A stretch of 64,000 nucleotides of DNA from Serratia sp. M24T3 (GTDB lineage Bacteria > Pseudomonadota > Gammaproteobacteria > Enterobacterales > Enterobacteriaceae). The DNA lies in the NCBI RefSeq assembly GCF_000257645.1, contig NZ_AJHJ01000001.1, forward strand, positions 248,001-312,000. Reading direction: 5' to 3'. Every line of letters begins with the position of its first letter. The stretch's first letter is position 1. The notes below the pieces were generated by a model, which saw only the letters and a list, made by a program, of their open reading frames with translations, did no database searches and had not been told where the DNA came from. Shown here one piece after another: positions 48,128-59,530 of the stretch. The translations under genes and the position numbers were made by a program.

Positions 48128-48165
48128 ATGCTACCGCCCTTGGCTCCACAGCTACCAAAATACTG
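48128..48165 (-). promoter_or_regulatory. JUMPstart with ops element (RfaH recruitment)
   Basis: On the minus strand this 38-base stretch contains in order CAGT, TGGTAGCTGT, GAGCCA and GGGCGGTAGCAT, following the JUMPstart consensus of surface polysaccharide operons. The ops core GGCGGTAGCAT (48128-48138) differs from the classic GGCGGTAGCGT at one base near the 3' end. RfaH binds the paused polymerase at ops and suppresses termination through long operons. The element points toward wzc. Confidence 0.85.
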
Positions 48166-48672
48166 ACTGAACTTGTAGAAACCGATTGAATTACTGACTA
48201 AAAATTAAGCAATTTTTGTGCCAAATATTAGAGATCATAACAACTGACTTATCATCTTTAATGGCCATGCTGGGAATAATTTGACTCAAAAAAAGGTCAT
48301 ATTGGACTATGGTGCAACAATAATCACTCTTAAAATCGTATAAATTTTTGTTCTTGTAAATGAGAGATTATCATTACAATAGCGTGAAGAATATCTCAAG
48401 ATACCGAGTTTAGCTTACTAAAACTCGCAATTCGAGTTCTCAGTTTTTCCAGCCCTACATATCGCTTAGAAAAGCCGGTATTTTCACCATAACAATGCTG
48501 AAAAACTTCTAAAATATTGTCTTTCTAGATAAAAAAATTTCTGCATGTAAGCATCAAGTTAAAGCTATTTATGCCTATCTTTATAACTTTAATCATCCAA
48601 ATGCATTAAAAAGTTAATTCTGTTTTTAAAAAGCTTTCACTGGTGCCTAGGACTTTTCCTGAAAACTTATAG
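48166..48672. other. mtgA-JUMPstart gap
   Basis: This A+T-rich non-coding stretch of about 500 bases lies after mtgA and before the JUMPstart on the minus strand. The cassette promoter is expected here, but I could not single one out. No mtgA terminator is obvious, so some read-through from mtgA is possible. Confidence 0.35.
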
Positions 48673-49404
48673 TCAGTGTAGCTTATGCTCTGCAAGGAAG
48701 GAATCGCCTCCCAGTTGACTCATTTGTCTCAGGATCCACTGCTGGCGCCTGAGCACATAGGCTGAAGGTGCATTGACCTTAAACAAATGTGGATTAGGCA
48801 ATACGGCAGCTAATAATGCCGCCTGTGAAGCAGTCAACCGGCTGGCGGGTTTATGGAAGAAATGCTGAGCCGCTTCTTCAACGCCGAACACGCCATCACC
48901 AAATTCCACAATGTTCAGATAAACAGTAAGAATTCGCCGTTTAGTCCAAACGGTTTCAATCCCGACAGTTAAACCAGCCTCCAGTCCTTTACGTAAATAG
49001 CTGCGCCCATCCCAGAGAAAAAGATTTTTAGCAGTTTGCTGCGAAAGTGTCGAAGCGCCACGAATATTCGCGTCATCATTCTCATTATGGGACAAAGCGG
49101 ACTGAATGGCGTCGACGTCGAATCCCCAATGTTCCGGGAACTTCTGATCTTCACCTGCCATCACAGCCAATGCCATAGGTGAAGAAATTTCATTCATTGA
49201 TACCCAATCTGAGTGAGCTACGTAACCAAAATCACCGCTCAACCAAGCTGAAATCTGCCTTTCAACCATTACAGCCGAAAAAGGCACAGGTAAAAACGAA
49301 AAAAATACAATTCCGGCTAACCAGATACCAAGCAAGGAAATAATGGCTCTTTTAAGCCACAAAAATGGCTTATATAACGGTGTCTTTTTTAGTGACTTGC
49401 GCAT
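48673..49404 (-). CDS. mtgA: Monofunctional peptidoglycan glycosyltransferase MtgA
   Basis: MtgA polymerises lipid II into glycan strands at the inner membrane. The 243-residue protein has an N-terminal transmembrane helix (residues 18-38) and the GT51 motifs: [12 protein letters not shown] near residue 84 with the catalytic Glu, [15 protein letters not shown] near 115 and VYLNIVEFG near 160. It lies where E. coli has mtgA, but the usual upstream neighbour elbB survives only as a remnant that runs into the mtgA start. Confidence 0.95.
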   Translation of the reverse strand: MRKSLKKTPLYKPFLWLKRAIISLLGIWLAGIVFFSFLPVPFSAVMVERQISAWLSGDFGYVAHSDWVSMNEISSPMALAVMAGEDQKFPEHWGFDVDAIQSALSHNENDDANIRGASTLSQQTAKNLFLWDGRSYLRKGLEAGLTVGIETVWTKRRILTVYLNIVEFGDGVFGVEEAAQHFFHKPASRLTASQAALLAAVLPNPHLFKVNAPSAYVLRRQQWILRQMSQLGGDSFLAEHKLH

Positions 49405-49715
49405 TCAATACAATCCCTGACACTTCCGATCAACTTATCAATACCCACATCAACGCCGCGTTGTACGCAAGCTGAGGTAATTCTTTGCATGCAAACCCTG
49501 TCGCTATCATAGGCAGAAAATGAACCTATCGCCGTTTAACATACGGTATCTACGCCCAACGCATCAATGAGTTCCGAATTTAAAATCCCGAGTTCCCAAA
49601 CATAATACCTGATAGAAATAATTTCTTTCGCAATTAGTACAGTTGGAAATAACTCAAATCTAATTGGTTTGCATTTCTTATCAATTTTGGATAAAAATCG
49701 TGTAAACGTTTACTT
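49389..49715 (-). pseudogene. elbB: Decayed elbB (isoprenoid biosynthesis glyoxalase-like) remnant
   Basis: In one minus-strand frame, colinear pieces of ElbB can be read. KPIRF (near 49660) matches KPLGF, NSELIDALGVDTVC (49539-49580) matches the TAEVLEEMGAEHVPC region, and GIDKL (49431-49445) matches the GIDKLV near the end. The distance from the Cys to GIDKL is 31 codons, against 30 expected. The frame has stops after the Cys codon and further upstream, and most conserved residues are lost. E. coli has intact elbB exactly here, between arcB and mtgA. The comparison uses the ElbB sequence from memory. Confidence 0.6.
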
Positions 49716-50249
49716 TTACTTAACAAGCCCGACAGTATTACCAGACAGTTATCGGTGAAAATTTTGCTGTTTGCCGAATAAATAACGCCTGAAAGGAACC
49801 GGTTCCTACCTAGGCTTTAAAGTGAAATTTTTTCACACCTGGCTATTTTCTTTATGTCTATTATAAATCGCTGCCTGTCTGTCTGCCATTTTCAGATAAG
49901 TTATTTATTACAGCAAGTTGCATCACCCCACCAACCATACATTGTGCTTTTAAAGTACATTTTTTCAGCGGAAACCATGCCGCAACGGGCTTATGAATCA
50001 GCAAACGCTCTTCAAATTACCTCACAATGATTAGTTCATTGAGCGGTTAAAATAGCCCCGTCCAAAATTTACTGAGATTAGCGCTTGAACTTTTGTACAC
50101 ACAAAGATTAATCTACATCACAGTTTTTAATGATTCTCGTAACAGCTTCACTGATATTTGTTATGTTGATTACCTAAAGTTGTATTACACTTATACATCT
50201 GATTAACCAAGGCCTGCGAATAATTACCCTTAGTAGAACGATACGCGGG
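49716..50249. other. Non-coding stretch upstream of the elbB remnant
   Basis: No open gene is present. A fragment near 50145-50160 on the minus strand (codons for ISEAV) could correspond to the EIHEAV part of the ElbB N-terminus, so the decay may span the whole gap. Otherwise it is A+T-rich sequence with no recognised feature. Confidence 0.3.
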
Positions 50250-52643
50250 TTACCCATTTCCCTGGTGTTGGCGCAGTATTCGCGCACCCCGGCTTAGGCT
50301 GGGGTTATTTTTTTCCGCTTTTGTCGTCCACTCACGCAACGTTTTAACGTCATTGCGCCATTCAAGTTTCAACTCTTCAATCCAATCCTGAACGTTATCC
50401 CACCACGCGGGTAGTGAAGGAGTCTGAATTTGTTGTGCAAGCTGTTGTAAATGCTTGAGGCCCACAGACCCTGCGGCTCCTTTAATTTTATGCCCTTCAT
50501 CGGCAATCCCTGCCTGGTCACGCGCGGTCATATTGGAATCAAGCACTTCAAGATAGCTCGGCATCATCTGCTCGAACATCTCCAGACTTTGATGAATTAA
50601 TCCGGGCCCTACCAATTCCATGTATTGCTCAAGCATGGCGATATCAAGCAGTTCTTCATTGCTCTTCCCTGGTTTTCCCTCTGCAGGAGAAGGCTCGTGA
50701 TCTGGCTGATGATCCCAAAACAACTGAATCATAGCAGTCAGCGCCGGTACAGACAGAGGCTTGCTCAGCACGTCATCAATACCCGCTTCGAGATACTCTT
50801 TTTTATCTTTCAGCACGTTGGCAGTGAGTGCAACCAATGGCGGCAGCGACTGTCCGGCATATTTTTCGCGCAGGATCCGAGCCACGTCGAGGCCGGTCAT
50901 ATCTGGCAACTGGATATCCAGCAGTACCAAATCAAATTCGTGAGGATCGAACATCTCCAGCGCCGCCTGGCCAGTCATCGCCACCTCGACACTGCTTCCC
51001 AGCTTCTCAAGAACGGAACGCGCAACAATCACGTTGAGTTCAATATCTTCCACCAGCAGAATATTCAATGCCGGCAGCGGCAGGATGTCATCCTCATCAA
51101 TTTCTTTTTCAGGCAAATCCAGCGATGGCGCACAGACCGTCAGGGTAAAGCACGATCCTTTGCCAGGACTGCTATTGACCAGAATGTCGCCACCCATGCT
51201 CTGCGCCAGTCGTTTGGAAACCGCCAGACCAATACCTGTGCCAGTCGCTGGTTTACCGCCGTTCTGATCTTTGACCTGATAGTACATGGCAAAAATCTTG
51301 TCCTGCTCGTCCTGCGGAATACCCATTCCGGAATCCTGTACTTCGAAGCACAGCTGGTCGTTTTCCTGATGATGGACGCGCACGACAATTTCTCCCTGAT
51401 GGGTAAATTTCACCGCATTACCAATCAGGTTCCAGAGGATCTGGCGCAGACGGGTGCCATCTGTGAGCACGGTGTGCGGCAGCGGGATATCTGGCTGCAT
51501 CACAAATTTCAGCCCCTTCGGCTGCACCAGCAGACCGGTAAGGTTTTCCAGCTCGGAGAGGAAATCGGTAAAGTTGACCGGATTGTTGTCGAGCTGCACT
51601 TTGCGGCGCTCGAGTTTATCCATCTCGATAATGTCATTGAAAATATTACCCAGCGTAATGGCGCTGACGTGGATGGTTTTCAGATAATTGTGCTGCTCGC
51701 TGTCCAACTCGGTGTCCAGCAAAATGCGGCTGAGGCCCACGATTCCGTTAAGCGGCGTACGAAGCTCATGACTGATCGTTGAGATAAAGGTGGTCTTTTC
51801 CCTGCTGGCATTCTCTAACGCGTCCTGATAGCGCTTACGCTCTGTTATATCGCGTCCAAAGCCCATCAAGCCATGGCGTTTCCCAATACGGTCGTAAAAC
51901 GGAACTTTACGCAACTCAAAGCAGGCTTTTCTTCCATCGGGATAAACCAGCCACTGTTCATAGGTCAGAGCCACGTTATGGCGGAACACTTTTTCATCGG
52001 TTTCGATGACTTTTTCTGCAATATCAGGGGAATAAACGTCATTTGGAGTCAGGCCGATTAGCTGCTTTTCGCTTAATCCGGTCAGTAATTCCATGGCACG
52101 GTTACAGCCAGAGAACTCTTTATCTTCGTTACGGTAGTAAACTAAATCGGGTGAGGCATCGAGGAATGAGCGCAGCAAAGCTGACTGCTGGCTAAGCTCA
52201 ATTTGTGCCTGCTCGCGATGCTGCATTTCCAGCTTGAGTTTGTCGACTACCGCCAGTCGCGCCTCTTCGGCTTTGATACGATCGGCGATTTCCTGGTTCA
52301 GCTGGTTAATATTTTCTGTAAGCTGCTCGTTAAGTGTCAAATCACGATGACGCATTTCTTCAAGTTTATCGACCAGCCTCGACAGGCGTTGACGGGATTC
52401 CTCCAGTTGTTCGACCACCACCGAGAGGAAATAAACCGCCCACGGAGTAATGATCAGGCCGAAAAATATCGAACGCACTACATCGATACTTTCAACCTGA
52501 CCGCGCAACAGCATGGTTACGGCCATTTGCACAATCATTGCCAATACTACCAGCGCCGAGGCAAGCAACAGCGAAAAACGGACTAGCCCGAGCTTGACCA
52601 TCAGGTCAACATAGTACTGAGCAAGTAATCTGATTTGCTTCAT
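50250..52643 (-). CDS. arcB: Aerobic respiration control sensor kinase ArcB
   Basis: ArcB is the inner-membrane tripartite kinase that senses quinone redox state and phosphorylates ArcA. The start MKQIRLLAQYY at 52643 gives 797 residues (E. coli 778). It has two transmembrane segments near 23-75, a coiled-coil linker, and a PAS domain (about 155-275) holding both redox cysteines (SGCNRA and KACFE). The H-box ISHELRTPLNG has His near 292, the receiver Asp is in LLDIQLPD near 573, and the HPt His in GHKIKGAAGS near 716. The C-terminal tail of about 20 residues is longer than in E. coli. Confidence 0.95.
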   Translation of the reverse strand: MKQIRLLAQYYVDLMVKLGLVRFSLLLASALVVLAMIVQMAVTMLLRGQVESIDVVRSIFFGLIITPWAVYFLSVVVEQLEESRQRLSRLVDKLEEMRHRDLTLNEQLTENINQLNQEIADRIKAEEARLAVVDKLKLEMQHREQAQIELSQQSALLRSFLDASPDLVYYRNEDKEFSGCNRAMELLTGLSEKQLIGLTPNDVYSPDIAEKVIETDEKVFRHNVALTYEQWLVYPDGRKACFELRKVPFYDRIGKRHGLMGFGRDITERKRYQDALENASREKTTFISTISHELRTPLNGIVGLSRILLDTELDSEQHNYLKTIHVSAITLGNIFNDIIEMDKLERRKVQLDNNPVNFTDFLSELENLTGLLVQPKGLKFVMQPDIPLPHTVLTDGTRLRQILWNLIGNAVKFTHQGEIVVRVHHQENDQLCFEVQDSGMGIPQDEQDKIFAMYYQVKDQNGGKPATGTGIGLAVSKRLAQSMGGDILVNSSPGKGSCFTLTVCAPSLDLPEKEIDEDDILPLPALNILLVEDIELNVIVARSVLEKLGSSVEVAMTGQAALEMFDPHEFDLVLLDIQLPDMTGLDVARILREKYAGQSLPPLVALTANVLKDKKEYLEAGIDDVLSKPLSVPALTAMIQLFWDHQPDHEPSPAEGKPGKSNEELLDIAMLEQYMELVGPGLIHQSLEMFEQMMPSYLEVLDSNMTARDQAGIADEGHKIKGAAGSVGLKHLQQLAQQIQTPSLPAWWDNVQDWIEELKLEWRNDVKTLREWTTKAEKNNPSLSRGARILRQHQGNG

Positions 52644-53553
52644 AGCCTTTCCTTGAGAAAAAATCGTCAATACCCCAACCCGACTGGAATAAAGTAGAGA
52701 CAAATGATACCGCAAATGGGGTGAAAAATGACGCAGATATTAGTTCAGAAGAGACTTTTAACGCTGACATTGCCAACTCTGCACCGTGGATGAACGAGCA
52801 ATGGTGCAATGATTCAAAATGGTGTTTATTGACTATTCCCGACCCGCAGATTATAAATAGCGCCCCGCCTGAATGTTCCAAGGCCAAGCCCCTAAAGGCT
52901 TTTATCTTTTCTTTATTAGCGTTTTTAAACCCAACCGCCAATCACAAAGAATAACTATGCAGTATTACTGCAAATAAAGTCATTCCTGTCGCTATGAATA
53001 ATTCTTATTATGCGACTCTTATTAGTACATTATTACCGTATGATTAAAAACAGCAATAAAGCACACCTCAAGGGCATTTGACAGAATAAAACGCTGGCAA
53101 AACATTCCGTTCCAGCATGGTGAACAGATATGCAGCATACACTACAGTGAGACAGCTCACACTTCATCCACTGCTCCACACTGTTAATATGGCTACTAAA
53201 AAACAACTTAAATCATATAATTCAATATCTTAATTGATAAAACGACCTTTTTGGCAATGCGTCAACCGATATTTGACCTAAGAACGCTTTCTCGCTAAGT
53301 TGGAAGTCCGCTGGAAGCACTCTTTATCAGTTAAAAATCGATGAGCAAACAACTCGTCATATTTATGCAGTAATTGAAGACTCCCTCATTAAAACAAGTC
53401 ATATTCCACTTGTGAGAACCGTCACGAGGGGCTACTGACGGAGGATGTCAGCCAAAATCGCACCATTAGAGTGCGTTAAACGCTGAGTCAGCCGTTATTT
53501 TGCTCCCTCGCAGTAGGTGTGAGAGTCTCGCAGAGCCTGGGGAGGTTCACGTT
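52644..53553. other. arcB-gltB divergent intergenic region
   Basis: These 910 bases hold the arcB promoter and the long gltB leader. Short frames on both strands near 52600-52950 show no family features. E. coli carries the radical-SAM gene yhcC here; I find neither the gene nor a clear remnant. In E. coli gltB is strongly Lrp-dependent, with Lrp sites far upstream, which fits a long A+T-rich leader, but no specific site is assigned. Confidence 0.4.
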
Positions 53554-56500
53554 ATGTTATATGATGCATCCCATGAGAAGGATAACTGTGGCTTTGGCCT
53601 GATCGCCCATATTGAAGGCGAACCTAGCCATAAGGTCGTCCGCACGGCCATTCACGGCCTGGCACGTATGCAACACCGTGGCGCAATTCTTTCTGACGGA
53701 AAGACTGGCGACGGTTGTGGTCTGTCATTACAAAAACCGGATCGTTTCTTCCGGATGATCGCCGAAGAGCGCGGCTGGCGCCTGGCGAAAAACTATGCCG
53801 TTGGCATGATCTTCCTCAATAACGATGATGAGCTCGCAGCCGAAAGCCGCCGCATCATCGAAGAAGAAATTCTGAATGAAACGCTGTCGGTTGTAGGCTG
53901 GCGTGATGTCCCGACGAACCCTGACGTTCTCGGCTCGATCGCACTGTCTTCAATGCCGCGCATCGAACAGATTTTTATCAACGCGCCTGCCGGTTGGCGT
54001 CCGCGTGATATGGAGCGTCGCCTGTACATGGCGCGCCGCCGCATTGAAAAACGCATTAGCGAGACTGAGACCCCAGATAAAGAGTTCTATATCTGTAGCT
54101 TCTCCAATGCGGTGAATATCTATAAAGGCCTGTGCATGCCGATAGACTTGCCGCGCTTTTATCTTGACCTGGCAGACCTGCGTCTGGAATCGGCCATTTG
54201 CCTGTTCCACCAGCGTTTCTCTACCAATACCGTTCCACGCTGGCCGCTGGCCCAGCCGTTCCGCTATCTGGCGCACAACGGCGAAATCAATACCATTACG
54301 GGTAACCGTCAATGGGCGCGCGCCCGTGCTTACAAATTCAAAACCCCGTTGATCCCCGATCTGCAGGATGCATCTCCGTTTGTCAATGAAACGGGTTCCG
54401 ACTCCAGTTCATTAGATAACATGCTGGAGCTGTTCCTGGCCGGTGGTATGGACCTGCTGCGCGCCATGCGTTTGCTGGTACCGCCAGCCTGGCAGCAGAA
54501 CCCGGATATGGATCAGGATCTGCGTTCATTCTTCGACTTCAACTCCATGCATATGGAGCCGTGGGACGGCCCTGCAGGCATCGTAATGTCTGATGGTCGT
54601 TATGCAGCCTGTAACCTTGACCGTAACGGCCTGCGCCCTGCGCGCTACGTTATCACCAAGGACAAGCTGATTACCTGCGCCTCTGAAGTCGGTATCTGGG
54701 ATTACCAGCCGGATGAAGTGGTTGAAAAAGGCCGCGTTGGACCTGGCGAGCTGATGGTTATCGACACCCGCAGCGGCAAGATTCACCATTCTGCAGAAAC
54801 GGACAACGATCTGAAAGGTCGTCACCCTTACAGGCAGTGGATGGAAAAAAACGTTCAGCGTCTGGTGCCGTTCGAAGATTTGCCTGACGATCAGGTAGGC
54901 AAGCGCGAGCTTGATGATTCACTGCTGGAAACTTATCAGAAGCAGTTTGGCTACAGCAGCGAAGAGCTGGACTCCATCCTGCGCGTGCTGGGTGAGAATG
55001 GTCAGGAAGCGGTCGGATCCATGGGCGATGATACGCCGTTCGCCGTGCTGTCCAGTCGTCCGCGCATCATTTATGACTATTTCCGTCAGCAGTTTGCGCA
55101 GGTTACCAACCCGCCAATCGACCCGCTGCGTGAAGCGCACGTCATGTCACTGGCGACCAGCATTGGCCGCGAGATGAACGTGTTCTGCGAAGCCGAAGGT
55201 CAGGCACACCGTCTGAGCTTTAAATCGCCGATCCTGCTTTACTCCGACTTTACTCAGTTAACCACGCTCGACAGCAAGTACTACCGCGCCGAGACTCTGG
55301 ATTTGACTTACGATCCAGCCGAAATGGATATGGAGCAGTTTGTTAAGCAGCTGTGTGACGAAGGCGAGCGCAAAGTGCGTGAGGGTGCCGTGTTGCTGGT
55401 GCTGTCCGACCGTAATATTGCCCAGAACCGTTTGCCGCTGCCTGCGCCAATGGCCGTGGGTGCGCTGCAATACCGTCTGGTCGAGAAGAGCCTGCGTTGC
55501 GACGCCAACATCATTGTTGAAACCGCCAGCGCCCGCGATCCGCACCATTTTGCCGTGTTGCTCGGCTTCGGTGCGACCGCCGTTTATCCCTATCTGGCCT
55601 ATGAAACACTGGCCAAGATGGTTGACGCAAACGTCATCGATAAAAATTATCGTGAAGTGATGCTGAACTACCGTAACGGCATCAACAAAGGTCTGTACAA
55701 GATCATGTCCAAAATGGGCATTTCGACCATCGCCTCGTATCGCTGCGCACGCTTGTTTGAAGCCGTGGGTCTGCATAAAGAGTTGAGCAACTTCTGCTTC
55801 CCTGGCGTTGTCAGCCGTATCGGCGGTGCCAGCTACAGTGATTTCCAGATGGACCTGCAAAATCTGTCCAAACGCGCCTGGCTGAAACGCAAGACGCTGG
55901 ACAATGGCGGTCTGTTGAAATACATGCATGACGGCGAATATCACGCTTATAACCCTGACGTAGTGCAGACTTTGCAAACGGCAGTGAACAGCGGCGATTA
56001 CGACGACTATAAAAAGTATGCCAAGCTGGTCAACGAACGTCCGGCCTCCATGCTGCGTGACATGCTGAAAATCACGCCGAATGGCGCGCCAATTCCTGTC
56101 GATCAGGTTGAGCCGGCTGAAGGTCTGTTTACCCGTTTCGACTCGGCGGCGATGTCTATCGGTGCTCTGAGCCCTGAAGCCCACGAATCACTGGCTGAAG
56201 CGATGAACAGCATCGGCGGTCGTTCCAACTCGGGCGAAGGCGGCGAAGATCCGGCGCGTTACGGAACAAATAAAGTATCGCGCATCAAGCAGGTTGCTTC
56301 GGGCCGCTTCGGCGTGACCCCGGCATATCTGGTCAATGCTGACGTTATTCAGATCAAAGTTGCGCAAGGTGCAAAACCGGGCGAAGGCGGTCAGTTGCCG
56401 GGTGATAAAGTTACCCCTTATATCGCCAAGTTGCGTTATTCCGTACCAGGCGTGACGCTGATTTCACCTCCGCCGCACCACGATATCTACTCAATCGAGG

Positions 56501-58026
56501 ACTTGGCACAGCTGATTTTCGACCTGAAACAGGTGAACCCGAAGGCGATGATTTCCGTCAAACTGGTTTCTGAACCAGGCGTTGGCACCATCGCGACCGG
56601 TGTGGCGAAAGCCTATGCTGATTTGATCACCATTTCCGGCTACGACGGCGGTACCGGTGCAAGCCCGCTGTCCTCGGTGAAATATGCAGGCAGCCCTTGG
56701 GAGTTGGGTCTGGTTGAGACTCAACAGGCGCTGGTTGCCAACGGCCTGCGTCACAAGATCCGTCTGCAGGTTGATGGCGGTCTGAAAACCGGTGCCGACA
56801 TAATTAAAGCCGCAATCCTCGGTGCGGAAAGCTTCGGCTTCGGTACAGGCCCGATGGTGGCTCTGGGTTGTAAATACCTGCGTATTTGTCATCTGAACAA
56901 CTGCGCAACCGGTGTGGCAACCCAGGACGAAAAACTGCGCCGCAACCATTATCACGGCTTGCCTGAGCGCGTGGTGAACTACTTCAAGTTCATTACACAG
57001 GAAACCCGCGAAATCATGGCCGAGCTGGGTGTCAGCCAGCTGGTAGACTTGATTGGTCGTACTGATTTACTGGTCGAGCTGGACGGTTTTACCGCCAAAC
57101 AGAACAAGCTGGACCTGTCTCCTCTGCTGGTTACCGCGACCCCGCATCCGGGCAAGGCGGTGTACTGCACCGAGAGCAACCCGGCCTTTGATAAAGGTCA
57201 GTTGAACAAAGATATTCTGGAGCAGGCTGCACCGCACATTGAAGCGAAGCAGAGCAAGGCGTTCTACTTTGATATTCGCAACACCGACCGTTCTGTTGGC
57301 GCGCTGCTTTCTGGCGCTATCGCCGAGAAGCACGGCGATCAGGGAATGTCGGCAGATCCAGTGCGCATCAACTTTAACGGCACGGCTGGCCAGAGCTTCG
57401 GCGTCTGGAACGCAGGCGGCGTTGACCTGATGCTGACCGGCGATGCGAACGACTATGTGGGTAAAGGCATGGCCGGCGGACGTATTGCAATTCGTCCTCC
57501 AATTGGGTCGGCATTCCGCAGTCACGAAGCCAGCATTGTCGGCAATACCTGCCTGTATGGTGCAACCGGCGGCAAGATGTTTGCAGCGGGTCGTGCAGGT
57601 GAGCGTTTTGCAGTGCGTAACTCCGGCGCTATCACCGTGGTTGAAGGTATTGGCGATAACGGCTGTGAATATATGACGGGCGGCATCGTCTGCGTTCTGG
57701 GTCGTACCGGCGTGAACTTCGGTGCAGGCATGACCGGCGGTTTCGCTTACGTTCTCGATGAAGACGGCGAGTTCCGCAAGCGCGTTAACCCTGAGCTGGT
57801 CGAAGTGCTCGAGGTTGAAGATTTGGCAATCCATGAAGAACACTTGCGTGGTTTGATTACCGAACACGTACAGTTGACCGCGTCGACCCGTGGTGAAGAG
57901 ATTTTGGCGAACTGGCCTGAATGGGCGCCTAAATTTGCCCTGGTAAAACCAAAGTCCAGTGATGTTAAAGCATTGTTGGGTCACCGTAGTCGTTCCGCAG
58001 CCGAGCTGCGGGTTCAAGCGCAGTAA
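53554..58026 (+). CDS. gltB: Glutamate synthase large subunit
   Basis: GltB, with GltD, forms NADPH-dependent glutamate synthase, which makes two glutamates from glutamine and 2-oxoglutarate. The start at 53554 has GGGGAGG eight bases upstream and gives 1490 residues. The nucleophile Cys12 in DNCGFGL becomes Cys1 after propeptide removal. Glutamine amidotransferase, central, FMN-binding and C-terminal beta-helix domains follow in order, and the iron-sulfur cysteines lie in CKYLRICHLNNC near residue 1108. gltD starts nine bases after the stop. Confidence 0.97.
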   Translation: MLYDASHEKDNCGFGLIAHIEGEPSHKVVRTAIHGLARMQHRGAILSDGKTGDGCGLSLQKPDRFFRMIAEERGWRLAKNYAVGMIFLNNDDELAAESRRIIEEEILNETLSVVGWRDVPTNPDVLGSIALSSMPRIEQIFINAPAGWRPRDMERRLYMARRRIEKRISETETPDKEFYICSFSNAVNIYKGLCMPIDLPRFYLDLADLRLESAICLFHQRFSTNTVPRWPLAQPFRYLAHNGEINTITGNRQWARARAYKFKTPLIPDLQDASPFVNETGSDSSSLDNMLELFLAGGMDLLRAMRLLVPPAWQQNPDMDQDLRSFFDFNSMHMEPWDGPAGIVMSDGRYAACNLDRNGLRPARYVITKDKLITCASEVGIWDYQPDEVVEKGRVGPGELMVIDTRSGKIHHSAETDNDLKGRHPYRQWMEKNVQRLVPFEDLPDDQVGKRELDDSLLETYQKQFGYSSEELDSILRVLGENGQEAVGSMGDDTPFAVLSSRPRIIYDYFRQQFAQVTNPPIDPLREAHVMSLATSIGREMNVFCEAEGQAHRLSFKSPILLYSDFTQLTTLDSKYYRAETLDLTYDPAEMDMEQFVKQLCDEGERKVREGAVLLVLSDRNIAQNRLPLPAPMAVGALQYRLVEKSLRCDANIIVETASARDPHHFAVLLGFGATAVYPYLAYETLAKMVDANVIDKNYREVMLNYRNGINKGLYKIMSKMGISTIASYRCARLFEAVGLHKELSNFCFPGVVSRIGGASYSDFQMDLQNLSKRAWLKRKTLDNGGLLKYMHDGEYHAYNPDVVQTLQTAVNSGDYDDYKKYAKLVNERPASMLRDMLKITPNGAPIPVDQVEPAEGLFTRFDSAAMSIGALSPEAHESLAEAMNSIGGRSNSGEGGEDPARYGTNKVSRIKQVASGRFGVTPAYLVNADVIQIKVAQGAKPGEGGQLPGDKVTPYIAKLRYSVPGVTLISPPPHHDIYSIEDLAQLIFDLKQVNPKAMISVKLVSEPGVGTIATGVAKAYADLITISGYDGGTGASPLSSVKYAGSPWELGLVETQQALVANGLRHKIRLQVDGGLKTGADIIKAAILGAESFGFGTGPMVALGCKYLRICHLNNCATGVATQDEKLRRNHYHGLPERVVNYFKFITQETREIMAELGVSQLVDLIGRTDLLVELDGFTAKQNKLDLSPLLVTATPHPGKAVYCTESNPAFDKGQLNKDILEQAAPHIEAKQSKAFYFDIRNTDRSVGALLSGAIAEKHGDQGMSADPVRINFNGTAGQSFGVWNAGGVDLMLTGDANDYVGKGMAGGRIAIRPPIGSAFRSHEASIVGNTCLYGATGGKMFAAGRAGERFAVRNSGAITVVEGIGDNGCEYMTGGIVCVLGRTGVNFGAGMTGGFAYVLDEDGEFRKRVNPELVEVLEVEDLAIHEEHLRGLITEHVQLTASTRGEEILANWPEWAPKFALVKPKSSDVKALLGHRSRSAAELRVQAQ

Positions 58027-59454
<1,428 letters not shown>

Positions 59455-59476
59455 AACTTCGCGAACTGTAGATGTG

Positions 59477-59508
59477 AAAAGAGACCGCAAATGCGGTCTC
59501 TTTTTTTT
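59477..59508 (+). terminator. gltBD terminator
   Basis: AAAAGAGACCGC pairs with GCGGTCTCTTTT around AAAT, with eight T residues on the right. The A run on the left may also let it end sspB transcripts coming the other way. Confidence 0.88.
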
Positions 59509-59530
59509 ATGCTCTGAACTGCGACGTTGT

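Noticed and set aside
49395-49493. Small 33-codon minus-strand gene (MQRITSACVQRG...) overlapping the mtgA start
   Set aside because: It is better explained as the C-terminal end of the decayed elbB, because GIDKL and its spacing to upstream ElbB-like pieces fit that gene.
52606-52954. Two short frames upstream of arcB, one on each strand
   Set aside because: No family resemblance, opposite strands over the same DNA, no good ribosome binding site, and the region must contain the arcB promoter.
55258-56184. 308-codon antisense frame inside gltB
   Set aside because: It is a shadow of a high-G+C conserved gene; the sense strand is clearly glutamate synthase and the antisense product has no recognisable domain. 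The same applies to long antisense frames at 57067-58056 and 15114-16058.
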